The notes under the pieces were generated by a model. It did no database searches, was not told the DNA's origin, and was given only the letters and a program-made list of their open reading frames with translations. Made by a program: the position numbers and the translations under genes. Positions 43,620-52,894 of a stretch of DNA of 64,000 nt are shown in pieces (within the stretch, counting starts at the first letter, position 1; every line of letters begins with the position of its first letter). The stretch is from Morganella morganii (GTDB taxonomy: Bacteria > Pseudomonadota > Gammaproteobacteria > Enterobacterales > Enterobacteriaceae): contig NZ_NRQY01000001.1 of assembly GCF_003996855.1 (NCBI RefSeq), forward strand, positions 111,817 to 175,816, written 5' to 3'.

Positions 43620-43937
43620 TTATTTTCCTTGTTTTTCAGGACAATAAAGCTGATACAGCGTCGTCAGCAATATCAGGACTTTTTCATCTGCCACGGAATA
43701 ATAGATCCGTTTTCCCTCTCGCCGGGTGCTCACCAATCCTTCATTGCGCAATACTGTCAGCTGCTGTGACAGTGTCGGCTGATTGATACCGGTGCGCTCC
43801 TCCAGTTCACTGACATTGCACTCTCCCTGACTCAGCTGACAGAGCAGCAGCAGACGATCCGGATTTCCCAGTGTTTTCAGCAGAGCAGCAACGCCTGCGG
43901 CGGCTTCCTGCATATCGGTAAGCTGTGTTGGTGTCAT
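43620..43937 (-). CDS. ArsR-family, likely persulfide-sensing repressor (YgaV/BigR-like)
   Basis: 105 residues, winged helix with NVSELEERTGINQPTLSQQLTVLRNEGLV. Cysteines 33, 40 and 99 (GECNVSEL and LYQLYCPEK) match the positions of the redox pair in SqrR/BigR-type persulfide sensors. It starts at MTPTQLTDMQ, with AAGGA upstream. First gene of the operon ahead of the two YeeE/YedE halves; a perfect palindrome ATAATATTAT (43971-43980) lies in the promoter region and may be its operator. Similar in layout to PigS-PmpAB of Serratia. Confidence 0.85.
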   Translation of the reverse strand: MTPTQLTDMQEAAAGVAALLKTLGNPDRLLLLCQLSQGECNVSELEERTGINQPTLSQQLTVLRNEGLVSTRREGKRIYYSVADEKVLILLTTLYQLYCPEKQGK

Positions 43938-44046
43938 GAATTTATTCCTTACGACATTATACAATTTAATATAATATTATTTTGAAACATATACAACATG
44001 CTGATAACGGTTGCAGCTTTACGACGTGATCGCTAAGCTTCCGGTT

Positions 44047-44598
44047 ATGAAACCAATCCGAGTCCCCGCCGCATTACAGCAGGCATGTATGCAGACCCTG
44101 CGTGATTATCTGGCCCGCGCCTGCCGGGTGCTGAAAACCGATTATCCTGAGCCTGAACTGAACTACCGTCAGCGCGGCACCACGGCCGGCAGTGCCTGCC
44201 TGCAAACATGGGAAATCCGCCTCAACCCGGTATTACTGACTGAAAACGGCCATGAATTCATACAGGATGTGGTTCCCCACGAACTGGCACATCTTCTGGT
44301 TTATCGTCGTTTCGGCCGCGTTGCCCCCCACGGGCGGGAATGGCAGTGGATGATGACAGACGTGCTGGGTGTCCCGGCCGTCCGCACACATCGCTTCGAT
44401 GTGACATCCGTCCGCAGCCGGACATTTACCTACCGCTGTCAATGCAAAACGGCACATGAACTGACAGTCCGCCGTCACAACAAAGTGCTGCGCGGGGAAA
44501 GTCAGTACCTGTGCCGTCATTGCAGAAGTACGCTGATTTGGGATAACAGTGCGGCTGCAATATCATCCCCCGCTGATCTCACACCAGATCAGTCATAA
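44047..44598 (+). CDS. sprT: SprT-family zinc metalloprotease-like protein
   Basis: 183 residues, colinear with E. coli SprT. The zinc motif HELAH in [22 protein letters not shown] is complete. C-terminal cysteines CQCK and LCRHC form the zinc-ribbon. The start [15 protein letters not shown] matches E. coli MKTSRLPIAIQQAVM; upstream in-frame starts are not used. Its last 20 bases overlap the convergent mgtE 3' end. Physiological substrate in bacteria is uncertain. Confidence 0.9.
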   Translation: MKPIRVPAALQQACMQTLRDYLARACRVLKTDYPEPELNYRQRGTTAGSACLQTWEIRLNPVLLTENGHEFIQDVVPHELAHLLVYRRFGRVAPHGREWQWMMTDVLGVPAVRTHRFDVTSVRSRTFTYRCQCKTAHELTVRRHNKVLRGESQYLCRHCRSTLIWDNSAAAISSPADLTPDQS

Positions 44599-45640
44599 TC
44601 AGTTTGGCCATTTCGAAGTAGATAATCAGCCCGGTGCCGTCAATCAGAGTGGCAATAAACGGCGCGGAAACAACGGCAGGGTCCACTTTCAGGCGCTTGA
44701 GCACCATCGGTATAATCGAGGAAACCACCGCACTCCAGACCGTGATACAAACCAGTGTCAGGCTGACCACCATCATCACTTCCGGCCCGACGCCCAGGAA
44801 CCAGGCGCGGATCATCCCCGCACATCCCATGGTAAAGGCGACCAGCAGTGAGGTGGATAACTCTTTGCGCAGCACCGCACCGATATTGCGCAGGCTGACT
44901 TCCCCGAGTGCCATGGCACGGACGAGGGTCGAGGTGATCTGAGTACCGCTGTTACCGCCGGTGCCGATCAGCAGCGGGATAAAGAAGGCCAGTGAGATAG
45001 CCGCTTCCAGTTGTTCCTCAAATGCCTTGAGCACGGTGCCGGTATAGGCTTCCGCCACAAACAGCATCAGCAGCCATACTGCACGCTTGCGCCACAATGT
45101 GAACGGGCTGGTGCTCAGATAAGGCTCATCCAGCGGCTGGGAGCCGCCCTGTAATGCCGCATCCTGGGTGTTCTCATCCTCAATCAGTTCCGCGATATCC
45201 TGCGGATGCAGAATACCGGCTAATTTGCCGAACTGTACCACCGGCACAGTATCAATCCCGCTGTTGTTGATAAGCTCGTACACGTCGTGCCGGGACTGCT
45301 CCGGTGACACCGAGAAATATGTCTGACGCATCACATCGGCGACAAACACATCTTCCGCTGCGGTCAGCAGGGCTTTTACCGGCAGGATACCGTTCAGGTA
45401 ATTATCCTCATCCAGTACATATAAATAAGTGGGGATCTGTTCACCTTCCAGTTCCTCACGCAGCGTCAGTTTGACGGCAGCAATCGTGTCTGACACGGTC
45501 ACGCGGATATACGCCTGACTCATGTAAGCACTGACGGCGTCTTCATCGCTGCGCTGCGGACGTTCGGTATGGTGTGGCGGATTAACGGATGGCGCGGAAA
45601 TGACCAGCGCGTCCGCTTTTTCGTAGTTGGTTAACTTCAT
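44579..45640 (-). CDS. mgtE: MgtE-family magnesium transporter lacking the N domain
   Basis: 353 residues: a paired CBS domain (about 40-165, [37 protein letters not shown]) then five hydrophobic helices with the pore signature GTGGNSGTQ near 245. Standard MgtE has about 450 residues with an N-terminal superhelical domain, which is absent here; short forms occur in other gammaproteobacteria. Start [14 protein letters not shown] at 45640 is preferred over the longer ORF, which runs into the RNA leader. It is regulated by the M-box upstream. Confidence 0.88.
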   Translation of the reverse strand: MKLTNYEKADALVISAPSVNPPHHTERPQRSDEDAVSAYMSQAYIRVTVSDTIAAVKLTLREELEGEQIPTYLYVLDEDNYLNGILPVKALLTAAEDVFVADVMRQTYFSVSPEQSRHDVYELINNSGIDTVPVVQFGKLAGILHPQDIAELIEDENTQDAALQGGSQPLDEPYLSTSPFTLWRKRAVWLLMLFVAEAYTGTVLKAFEEQLEAAISLAFFIPLLIGTGGNSGTQITSTLVRAMALGEVSLRNIGAVLRKELSTSLLVAFTMGCAGMIRAWFLGVGPEVMMVVSLTLVCITVWSAVVSSIIPMVLKRLKVDPAVVSAPFIATLIDGTGLIIYFEMAKLIMTDLV

Positions 45641-45718
45641 GATGTGTGACCCTATGTCTGTTATGGACTTCAAACAGCACTCCAATAGGGGCGAAACCAG
45701 ATGAGAGAATGCGTAGGC

Positions 45719-45884
45719 TATCTCACGTCTCGGTTTTAGCACTATACAACGTATCCCGCAGACTGCGGGAAGTTACTTCGGGTTATACCTTCTGTTCGAT
45801 ATAACCTGTCCTAATCTTGGGCGTCTCTCGACGTCGTCAGATCAGCAACCTTTGTTTGTATAGGAGCCTCGCCTAACGAGATAC
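45719..45884 (-). promoter_or_regulatory. M-box (ykoK) magnesium riboswitch of mgtE
   Basis: The minus strand carries the conserved M-box landmarks in order: CTCGTTAGGCGAGGCTCCTA, then GTTGCTGAT, AGACGCC, a variable hairpin, and GTGCTAAAACCGAGAC. The closing P1 arms TATCTC (45884-45879) and GAGATA (45724-45719) pair. No T run follows, so control may be Rho-dependent or translational. The 3' P1 arm can also pair with TCTCA some 15 bases downstream (TGAGA/TCTCA), a candidate switch. High magnesium should reduce mgtE expression. Confidence 0.92.
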
Positions 45885-45974
45885 TGCACCTTAAATGCGG
45901 CGCAAATTATAACGCTTAGAAATTATATGGCGAGGACTATTACCATCTCGTTTAGAAACCATTGAGGTTACAAA

Positions 45975-46364
45975 TCAGGTCCGGGAACCCAGATCGTTAT
46001 CACCCGCGTCACCGGTAAGCTGCCGGGTGACTTCCTCACAGCGGACAATTTTACCGTCTGCCAGACGGAAGCAGGCGAAAACCTCAAAGGCGGCATGTTC
46101 GCCACTGATTTTTTCCGCTTTCGCGATATGCTGCGTGTGCACACAGGAATCACCTTCTGCGATGGATTTAATCTCTATGGTAATACTGCGGGTCGCCATT
46201 TTCAGGGCATTAAGATGGGCAAGAAACGCGGGGAACTCAATTGTCTGACCATTCACCACCTGAACATAATCACGGGAAAAATACTGTTCCACCAGGGGTT
46301 CATCACCGATATGTTCACCAAGAACGTCAGTCAGGGCGCGGGTTACAAACTCAGTCTTATTCAT
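45975..46364 (-). CDS. SnoaL-like (NTF2-fold) protein
   Basis: 129 residues with a cone-shaped NTF2-like fold profile: YFSRDYVQVVNGQTIEF, an aromatic core and FACFRLADGKIVRCEEVTRQL, the conserved terminal strand. Such proteins may be isomerase-like or ligand binders; no catalytic assignment is possible. It is a single gene. Confidence 0.75.
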   Translation of the reverse strand: MNKTEFVTRALTDVLGEHIGDEPLVEQYFSRDYVQVVNGQTIEFPAFLAHLNALKMATRSITIEIKSIAEGDSCVHTQHIAKAEKISGEHAAFEVFACFRLADGKIVRCEEVTRQLTGDAGDNDLGSRT

Positions 46365-46436
46365 TGCTGAAAATCCTTTTTTATTATGATCACATTTACA
46401 GCATAGCGGAAACCCGGCGTTTATCCGCCGGAAACA

Positions 46437-46467
46437 GAAAAAGCGCCGCTGAAAACGGCGCTTTTTT
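46437..46467. terminator. hcp-hcr terminator (bidirectional)
   Basis: AGCGCCG/CGGCGCT (46442-46448 with 46455-46461), A-rich on the left and six T on the right. It is 25 bases beyond the hcr stop on the minus strand. Confidence 0.88.
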
Positions 46468-46491
46468 GCAATTATACAGAATGATTCTCAA

Positions 46492-47499
46492 TCAGGCCAA
46501 TTCAACATTACCCTGAATCTGACAGCTGCACGCCAGAACATATCCCTGCTCAATCTCTTCCGGAGTCAGTGTCATGGTGCTGGTGGTGGTGTATTCGCCG
46601 CTGCGGATGCGGGTTTTACAACTGCCGCAGACACCGGCACGGCAGGCTGCCATCACCGGCACACTGTTGGCTTCCATCGCGGCCAGCAACGTCATACCAA
46701 CGGGAACGTTCACCTGACGCAACGGAGACTGAATAGTCATTGTGACCCGTTTTTCTCCGGTCTCTTCTTCCGGCTCCGGTCCGAAACGCTCCATAAAGAA
46801 GCAGCCCAGGTCCACATTCAGCGCCTGACAAAATGTCTGCACATTTTTCATGTACGGCGCCGGGCCGCAGGTCATCACTGTATGCTGCGCGATATCCGGG
46901 ATCAGGGATTTCAGTTTGTCTTCTGACAGGCGGCCGGATAACAGTTCATCCGTTTCATCACTATTTTCCACCATCAGGATCAGGCGCAGGCGGGCCGGGA
47001 ATGCAGTCAGTAACTGCTGCCACTCCTGCGCAAAAATCACCTGCTGTTTATCACGCACGTTGAAAATCACCGTCACCTGACTTTCCGGCTGACGGTGCAG
47101 GACCCAGCGGGTCATCGACATCACCGGTGTCACGCCGCAACCGGCGGCCAGCATCAGATAATGCGCTGCCGGACGGGTATCACAGGTAAATTCGCCCTGT
47201 GCATCAGACAACCACAGGTAATCACCGGGTTTCACCTCGCCGGTCAGCCAGCCGGAACCCTGTCCGTCATCCAGACGGCGTACCGTCAGGCTCAGGAACG
47301 GGCTCAGTCCCGGCGTGGAGGATAAAGTATAAGCCCGCAGTGTCTCATCACTGTTACGGATACTCACCAGCGCGTACTGCCCTGCGTGATACTGATATAA
47401 ATCGTGGTTAATCAGATTGATAGTCCACACATCCGGGGTTTCCTGCCTGACAGAATGGACCTGCATGCGGTTCGGACATAAAGACGTCGGCATTGTCAT
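46492..47499 (-). CDS. hcr: NADH oxidoreductase of hybrid cluster protein
   Basis: Flavoprotein plus [2Fe-2S] electron donor for Hcp. 335 residues: FAD/NAD domain (AYTLSST, AAGCGVTPVMSM) then ferredoxin domain with cysteines in CRAGVCGSCK and LACSC. Co-transcribed with hcp (66 bases apart). Together with NsrR control this points to nitric oxide detoxification. Confidence 0.94.
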   Translation of the reverse strand: MTMPTSLCPNRMQVHSVRQETPDVWTINLINHDLYQYHAGQYALVSIRNSDETLRAYTLSSTPGLSPFLSLTVRRLDDGQGSGWLTGEVKPGDYLWLSDAQGEFTCDTRPAAHYLMLAAGCGVTPVMSMTRWVLHRQPESQVTVIFNVRDKQQVIFAQEWQQLLTAFPARLRLILMVENSDETDELLSGRLSEDKLKSLIPDIAQHTVMTCGPAPYMKNVQTFCQALNVDLGCFFMERFGPEPEEETGEKRVTMTIQSPLRQVNVPVGMTLLAAMEANSVPVMAACRAGVCGSCKTRIRSGEYTTTSTMTLTPEEIEQGYVLACSCQIQGNVELA

Positions 47500-47565
47500 C
47501 GGGCTCTCCTGACTCCGTGCCGGGGAAGGCGTGACCGCCCTCCCCGGTGCTAACAGTTACAGCAA

Positions 47566-49218
47566 TTACGCGCCTAACACAGCGTGTAAATCATTTTCAA
47601 CAGTGGTAATCGGACGCATACCGAATTTTTCATTCAGTACATTCAGCAGATTGTCTGTCAGGAATGCCGGTGCGGTAGGACCGGTGAAGATATCCTTCAC
47701 GCCCAGCGCCAGCAGAGTCAGCAGAATCACAATCGCTTTCTGTTCAAACCAGGAGAGCACCAGCGTCAGCGGCAGATCATTCACACCGCAACCCAGTTTC
47801 TCAGCCAGTTTCACCGCCAGCATAATGGCGGAGTACGCATCGTTGCACTGACCGACATCAAGCAGACGCGGTAACCCTTCCAGAGTCCCGAAATCCAGCT
47901 TGTTGAAACGGTATTTACCGCAGGCCAGAGTCATAATCAGGCAGTCCTGAGGCACCTGACGGGCAAAATCAGTGTAGTAGCTGCGCTCACCACGGCTGCC
48001 GTCACACCCGCCGACAAGGAACACATGGCGCAGTTTGCCGGTGGCGACCAGGTCAATCACGGTATCGGCGGCATTAAGCAGCGTTTCACGGCCGAAGCCG
48101 ACGGTGATCAGGTGCTCGATTTCGCTGTACGGGAAGCCGTCCATCGCCTGAGCCTGCGCGACAATATCGCTGAAATCATCACCGGTCAGGTGCTTCGCAC
48201 CCGGCCAGCCGACGATACTGCGGGTCCAGATACGGTCGGTGTAACTGCCCGGATTCGGGTCCAGAATGCAGTTGGAGGTCATCAGAATCGGGCCGGGGAA
48301 TTTGGCAAACTCAGTCTGCTGATTCTGCCAGCCGCTGCCGTAGTTACCGACCAGATGCTTGTATTTTTTCAGTTCCGGATAGCCGTGTGCAGGCAGCATT
48401 TCACCGTGGGTGTAAACATTCACACCGGTGCCTTCTGTCTGTTGCAGCAGCATATGCAGATCTTTGAGGTCATGACCGGAGATCAGAATCGCTTTACCTG
48501 CCACCGGACGGACGTTCACGGAAGACGGAGTCGGGTGACCATAAGCTTCGGTTCCACCGGCATCCAGTATTTCCATGATTTTAAAGTTCATCATACCAAT
48601 CGCCATGGACTGGTCGAGCAACTCACCCATATCAGACGGATCAGTACCCAGCCACGCCATGATTTCATGGTACTGGCCGTAAATTTCATCGCTGTATTTG
48701 CCCAGCACATGGGCGTGCTCCATATACGCTGCCGCCCCTTTCAGGCCGTACAGGCAGAGCATACGCAGACCGTGAATATCATCACCGATAGCCTGCTTAT
48801 CTTTATTCAGGGCAAATTCATCCGCCTGTTTCACCAGTGACGCAATATCCGTGCCCTTCAGTTGCAGGTTTGCTAACGGGTGATTCACAACCAGTGCCGG
48901 ATTTTTCGCCAGACAGCGTTTCATCAGGCTGTCACGCATCACAATCGCTTCCTGCGCATAACCGATAATGCGATCAGAATCGAAGTTAACGTTGGTTAAT
49001 GTGGAGAAAAATGCACGCGGCGCAAAGCTGTCTGTGTCGTGATCGATGATACCTGATTCACGCGCAGCAACCGCCCACGCTGAAAGACTTTCCAGCACTG
49101 CCACCAGCAGATCCTGTAAGTCAGATGTTTCTGCGGTTTTACCGCACATGCCCTGAGCATAGGCACAGCCATTACCCACAGGCGTACGCATCGTTTGTTC
49201 ACATTGCACACAGTACAT
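47566..49218 (-). CDS. hcp: Hybrid cluster protein, NO reductase/hydroxylamine reductase
   Basis: 550 residues, like E. coli Hcp. The N-terminal [19 protein letters not shown] cysteines bind the [4Fe-4S] or [2Fe-2S] cluster; the hybrid cluster ligands are in later conserved histidine/glutamate/cysteine motifs ([39 protein letters not shown]). In anaerobiosis it removes nitric oxide and is implicated in protein S-nitrosation. Upstream are an NsrR box and an FNR site. Confidence 0.95.
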   Translation of the reverse strand: MYCVQCEQTMRTPVGNGCAYAQGMCGKTAETSDLQDLLVAVLESLSAWAVAARESGIIDHDTDSFAPRAFFSTLTNVNFDSDRIIGYAQEAIVMRDSLMKRCLAKNPALVVNHPLANLQLKGTDIASLVKQADEFALNKDKQAIGDDIHGLRMLCLYGLKGAAAYMEHAHVLGKYSDEIYGQYHEIMAWLGTDPSDMGELLDQSMAIGMMNFKIMEILDAGGTEAYGHPTPSSVNVRPVAGKAILISGHDLKDLHMLLQQTEGTGVNVYTHGEMLPAHGYPELKKYKHLVGNYGSGWQNQQTEFAKFPGPILMTSNCILDPNPGSYTDRIWTRSIVGWPGAKHLTGDDFSDIVAQAQAMDGFPYSEIEHLITVGFGRETLLNAADTVIDLVATGKLRHVFLVGGCDGSRGERSYYTDFARQVPQDCLIMTLACGKYRFNKLDFGTLEGLPRLLDVGQCNDAYSAIMLAVKLAEKLGCGVNDLPLTLVLSWFEQKAIVILLTLLALGVKDIFTGPTAPAFLTDNLLNVLNEKFGMRPITTVENDLHAVLGA

Positions 49219-49234
49219 GCTCTTGCTTCCTTAT

Positions 49235-49257
49235 AAGTTGTATTTTATATGCAACAT
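49235..49257 (-). promoter_or_regulatory. NsrR-type operator of hcp
   Basis: Palindromic TTGTAT...ATGCAA core within AAG...CAT flanks, matching the 11-1-11 NsrR consensus in most positions. It lies 17 bases upstream of hcp. Confidence 0.75.
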
Positions 49258-49314
49258 AAGGATACGCCATTTCAGACCGGTGAAAAGGGGTTTTCCTGAC
49301 TATCATTCCTTTGC

Positions 49315-49328
49315 TTGATCTAAAGCAA
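49315..49328 (-). promoter_or_regulatory. FNR site upstream of hcp
   Basis: TTGAT-CTAA-AGCAA is a 9 of 10 match to TTGAT-N4-ATCAA. If TATCCT near 49265-49260 is the -10, it lies about 70 bases upstream, a class I activating position. Confidence 0.65.
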
Positions 49329-49474
49329 AAATTAACCGGCACGACACATCATTATCGCGAATGATTAACATTTACATTGTTTTAAACGTCATGCTGACTA
49401 AGGGATTGTCCGATAGTTTGAGATACGGCGGCGTGATATAAACCGGTAAGGTAACTAACCAGAGGATGGATAAA

Positions 49475-50083
49475 ATGTTATATATTGATGATAACGGATT
49501 AGTAAAATCAAACCGCATTACCATTAAACGATTCAGTAAAATCGAGCGCGACCCGATGGATAAAGTGAACGGCATTATTGTTCACCAGACTGGTACGCCT
49601 GCTGAAACACATGTCTTTAACAGTTACAGCCATGCAGGCAGTAATGGTGCTCACTTCTTAATTGATAAAGAAGGCGTGATTTATCAGACGGCTTCGTTGT
49701 TTAAAACAACGTGGCATGTGGGACAAATGAGATCCCGCTGCCTGATTACAAAGAAATGTGAGCCTTCTGAGTTAAAAAAGATGGCTGATTTAGAAATCGG
49801 GAAAAAGTTTAAAGATATATCTGATACAGAGAAATCCAGAGTATTCCCTGAACGTTATCCCGGTAACATCGATAGTATCGGGATTGAAATAGTTGGTAAC
49901 GCGTATAGCCAGGAAGGCAAAAAAACATATGAATATGAAAATGTTAACTCAAAACAAAACGCATCTCTTAAGTGGCTTATCGCTGAATTAATGGAAACAT
50001 TAGATATTTCCTCTGACGAAATATACCGACATCCTGATGTGGGACGAAAGAATAAAACAGAAGCGAGTACAGCATCATGGTAA
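49475..50083 (+). CDS. Amidase_2-type peptidoglycan amidase without signal peptide (candidate T6SS effector)
   Basis: 202 residues, predicted N-acetylmuramoyl-L-alanine amidase. Zinc-ligand positions are H37 (GIIVHQTGTP) and H186 (YRHPDVG), with HFLIDKEGVIYQ and SIGIEIVGN typical of the PGRP/amidase fold, and KTTWHVGQMRSRC, a stretch seen in type VI-associated amidases. No signal peptide, so it needs a secretion system or lysis to reach the wall. AGAGG is 9 bases before the ATG used. The next gene, exported, overlaps its stop by 7 bases, so the pair is coupled. Codon use is A+T-rich compared with neighbours, suggesting transfer. Confidence 0.82.
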   Translation: MLYIDDNGLVKSNRITIKRFSKIERDPMDKVNGIIVHQTGTPAETHVFNSYSHAGSNGAHFLIDKEGVIYQTASLFKTTWHVGQMRSRCLITKKCEPSELKKMADLEIGKKFKDISDTEKSRVFPERYPGNIDSIGIEIVGNAYSQEGKKTYEYENVNSKQNASLKWLIAELMETLDISSDEIYRHPDVGRKNKTEASTASW

Positions 50084-50487
50084 AAAAAATAGCTATTATC
50101 ACCGTTATGTTTTTTGCATTACCTGTAATGACTCAGGCCAGGTCTGTAAACAATATTGAAATAATTGAATCCGGTGCTATTTATAACGGAGAAGATAATA
50201 TATATGAAAAAGAAGCATGCAAAAGTTTTATCCCGGAGAAAAAACAGCTCATAACATTCTTTAAACTCGCTGAGGAATCTAAAGAAAACAGATGGTTGCA
50301 TGATTATTATTCTGCCTGTATTTCATACGGCAATCTTGAACTTGAAAATGGTCAGACAGGTAAATGGCAAATATCATCAAGCGGTGCCGGAGATATCCGC
50401 TTTCCTGATGGTAAATATATCTACCTGTTCCGCGAAAAGAATGAATGGGTTGACTCTTATTTATGCGGTGATGAACCCGATTGCTGA
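50077..50487 (+). CDS. Exported small protein, probable immunity partner of the amidase
   Basis: 136 residues with a Sec signal peptide (MVKKIAIITVMFFALPVMTQA) and a small mature domain containing four cysteines (EACKSF, YSACISYG, LCGDEPDC), which could form disulfides in the periplasm. I do not recognise the family with certainty; the SACISYG...GKWQISSSGAG pattern resembles periplasmic amidase-inhibitor-type proteins. Translational overlap with the amidase and opposite localisation make an immunity role likely. Same A+T-rich composition. Confidence 0.72.
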   Translation: MVKKIAIITVMFFALPVMTQARSVNNIEIIESGAIYNGEDNIYEKEACKSFIPEKKQLITFFKLAEESKENRWLHDYYSACISYGNLELENGQTGKWQISSSGAGDIRFPDGKYIYLFREKNEWVDSYLCGDEPDC

Positions 50488-50509
50488 CATATCTGCCCTC
50501 TCCCGGGAT

Positions 50510-50541
50510 AACGGGCGGACTAATCCATAAAACCGCCCGTT
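50510..50541. repeat. Strong hairpin AACGGGCGG/CCGCCCGTT
   Basis: Nine-base perfect inverted repeat (50510-50518 with 50533-50541) without a T run. It follows the immunity gene stop by 22 bases and, on the minus strand, immediately follows the TAG of the short ORF remnant at about 50550-50590. Confidence 0.6.
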
Positions 50542-50548
50542 CCCCGCT

Positions 50549-50591
50549 AAAACAGCAAGCTCACATTCATACCGAAAATGGTTTTCATCGC
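50549..50591 (-). pseudogene. Possible 3' scrap of an outer-membrane protein gene
   Basis: On the minus strand the only open end is MKTIFGMNVSLLF then TAG, ending in the hydrophobic alternation and terminal phenylalanine typical of the last strand of outer-membrane beta-barrels; the frame is closed by a stop five codons upstream. A hairpin follows at once. The hint is weak: 13 codons only. Confidence 0.25.
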
Positions 50592-50669
50592 GGACATTTA
50601 ATCCCCAAATGCCGAACCAAAAAATCAGCATCTTAGTCACTTTCTGTTAAAAAATTATTGCGTACAGGT

Positions 50670-50688
50670 AATGATTGTAATTATCATT
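50670..50688. promoter_or_regulatory. Fur box upstream of TonB receptor
   Basis: AATGATTGTAATTATCATT is a 19-base inverted repeat with two mismatches, matching the Fur consensus GATAATGATAATCATTATC. It is 32 bases upstream of the receptor start. Confidence 0.85.
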
Positions 50689-50720
50689 TATCTTCCTAAA
50701 TTCTCACGGGAAACTGAGTG

Positions 50721-52880
50721 ATGACTGATTCCTGTAACGCATCCTACCGCCCTGCCCGCCTCACGCCGCTGGCACTGGCGCTCGCTGTTATCAGCAGCGG
50801 CAGTATCGCCGCCGCGACAGATACCGAAACCCCGATCGTCGTTGTCGGCAACTGGCTGGATAACACCGATAACAGTGATACGCTGCTGAACCACGGCGGT
50901 GCGCGGACCATCAAAACCAAAAAACAAATCGATGAGTCCGGTGCGGAAACCATCGCGGATGCCCTGCGCGGTATTCCGGGTGTTCAGGTGCGGGACAGTA
51001 ACGGCACCGGCGGCAGTGATGTCTCTCTCAATGTCGGTATCCGCGGGCTTCCGGCACGGCTTTCGCCGCGCTCCACCATTCTGCTCGATGGTATTCCGCT
51101 GGCCGCTGCCCCTTACGGACAGCCTCAGTTATCGATGTCACCGCTCTCATTAGGCTCCATCAGCAGCATTGATGTAATGCGCGGTGCCACCTCCGTCCGC
51201 TACGGACCGCAAAACGTTGGCGGCGTTATTAACTTTGTCACCAAACCGACTCCGGAAACCTTTGGCGGTTCCGCTTCCGTCAAAACACAGGGTGCACGTA
51301 CCGGCGGGCTGAAAACCCTGACCGATGCTTCTGTCGGCGGTTCATCCGCAGATGGTTCTGCGGGCGCGATGCTGCTCTACTCCGGCCTGCACGGTCAGGG
51401 CTACCGCAAGAACAATGATAATACTGATATCGATGACATTATCCTGAAAACCCGTTATGCCTTCAGCGATACCGATGAACTGCTGGCAAACTTCCATTAC
51501 TATCATGCGCAATCCGGGATGCCGGGCGGCCTGTCGGAAGCGCAGTATAAAGCCGATCCTTACCAGTCTGTTCGTCCGTTTGACCGTTTTGAAGGCAACC
51601 GTCAGGATATGTCTTTTAAATACCGCCATCAGGAAGATGATAAACAGTTTGAGTTACTGACCTGGTTCAGCAAAAGTTACCGTAACAACTATATTGAAGG
51701 ACCGGTTAAAAATAAAGACAAAAATAATCCTTTGCCAAAGGATTACGTACAACTTTCAGGGTATCCGCGCCACTACACCGCTTACGCTATTGAACCCAGT
51801 TATTCGCAATTGTTCCGTTTTGATAATCAGTCCCACGAAATCACCCTGGGTTACCGCTATCTGAATGAAACGGCAGATGAAAAGGCATACAGTTCTGTGG
51901 GATATAAACCAGGAACAATGAAATCCCGCCCTCAGACCGACAACTACTATCAGCACACCTCCGGCGGTACAGAGGCCCATGCCATCTATATCGATGACAC
52001 CATTAATGTCGGTAACTGGACGGTTATTCCCGGCCTGCGTTATGAAAATATAAAAATTCATCTGGATGATGGTTTCCGTAATCAGTTCCGCAGTAAGAGT
52101 TACAGCGAGCCGTTACCGGCACTGTCCGTGATTTATCATATTGATGATCAGTGGAAGCTCTTTGCCAATGCCGGCAGTTCATTCGGCAGTCTGCAATATT
52201 TCCAGCTTAATACCGGTGGTGCGGGGAATGACCCGGCTAACGGACTGAGTGCGGAAAAAGCGCATAACTATGAAGCCGGAACACGGTTTGATGACGGGCT
52301 GCTCTCAGCGGAAATGACCCTGTTCTATATCGATTTCAATGATCAGCTGCAATACATTGAAAACTCAACCGGCTGGACAAACCTTGGCGCGACCACCCAT
52401 CAGGGGGTAGAACTGGCACTGAATTATAACCTGAGCGAAGTGTCGAAATGGCTCGATGGCACCAGTATCTACAGTACCTACACCTACACGAAAGCAGTGA
52501 GCAAACGCGGTAATTTTGCGGATAAAGATCTGCCGTTCTACTCCCGTCAGGTCTTTACTGCCGGTGCCCGTTATGAAACCGGAAACTGGGTGTGGAATCT
52601 CAACACGTATGCGCAGTCAAAACAGCAGTCACCGGGAACCGGGGAAAATTACATTACCGAAGGCAGTGCTGACGGGCGTTACGGTATTATTCCGGGTTAT
52701 ATGATGTGGGATGCCCGCGCAGAGTATCACTTCGGCCCGCAATGGTCAGATCTGACGCTTGCCGCAGGGGTAAAAAACCTGTTTGATCAGGCCAGTTTCA
52801 CCCGCTCGACAGATAATAACTACGGCATTTACGCCGGGCAGCCGCGCACCTTCTTTGCGCAGGCTTCCGTGAAGTTTTAA
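50721..52880 (+). CDS. TonB-dependent receptor, FecA/siderophore type
   Basis: 719 residues. Signal region (about 1-33), a TonB box-like ETPIVVVG, plug domain with ADALRGIPGVQVRDSNGTGGSDVSLNVGIRGLPARLSPRS, and a 22-strand barrel ending in ...AQASVKF, correct for outer-membrane insertion. It closely follows a Fur box, so iron-regulated. It is most like ferric citrate/rhizobactin-type receptors; the ligand is not decided by sequence. The next gene, a periplasmic binding protein, is 14 bases downstream and should be co-expressed. Confidence 0.9.
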   Translation: MTDSCNASYRPARLTPLALALAVISSGSIAAATDTETPIVVVGNWLDNTDNSDTLLNHGGARTIKTKKQIDESGAETIADALRGIPGVQVRDSNGTGGSDVSLNVGIRGLPARLSPRSTILLDGIPLAAAPYGQPQLSMSPLSLGSISSIDVMRGATSVRYGPQNVGGVINFVTKPTPETFGGSASVKTQGARTGGLKTLTDASVGGSSADGSAGAMLLYSGLHGQGYRKNNDNTDIDDIILKTRYAFSDTDELLANFHYYHAQSGMPGGLSEAQYKADPYQSVRPFDRFEGNRQDMSFKYRHQEDDKQFELLTWFSKSYRNNYIEGPVKNKDKNNPLPKDYVQLSGYPRHYTAYAIEPSYSQLFRFDNQSHEITLGYRYLNETADEKAYSSVGYKPGTMKSRPQTDNYYQHTSGGTEAHAIYIDDTINVGNWTVIPGLRYENIKIHLDDGFRNQFRSKSYSEPLPALSVIYHIDDQWKLFANAGSSFGSLQYFQLNTGGAGNDPANGLSAEKAHNYEAGTRFDDGLLSAEMTLFYIDFNDQLQYIENSTGWTNLGATTHQGVELALNYNLSEVSKWLDGTSIYSTYTYTKAVSKRGNFADKDLPFYSRQVFTAGARYETGNWVWNLNTYAQSKQQSPGTGENYITEGSADGRYGIIPGYMMWDARAEYHFGPQWSDLTLAAGVKNLFDQASFTRSTDNNYGIYAGQPRTFFAQASVKF

Positions 52881-52894
52881 AGGTCATTCATATA

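Noticed and set aside
49475..50487. Amidase as prophage endolysin
   Set aside because: No holin, spanin, structural or integrase genes nearby, and the coupled exported partner fits immunity better.
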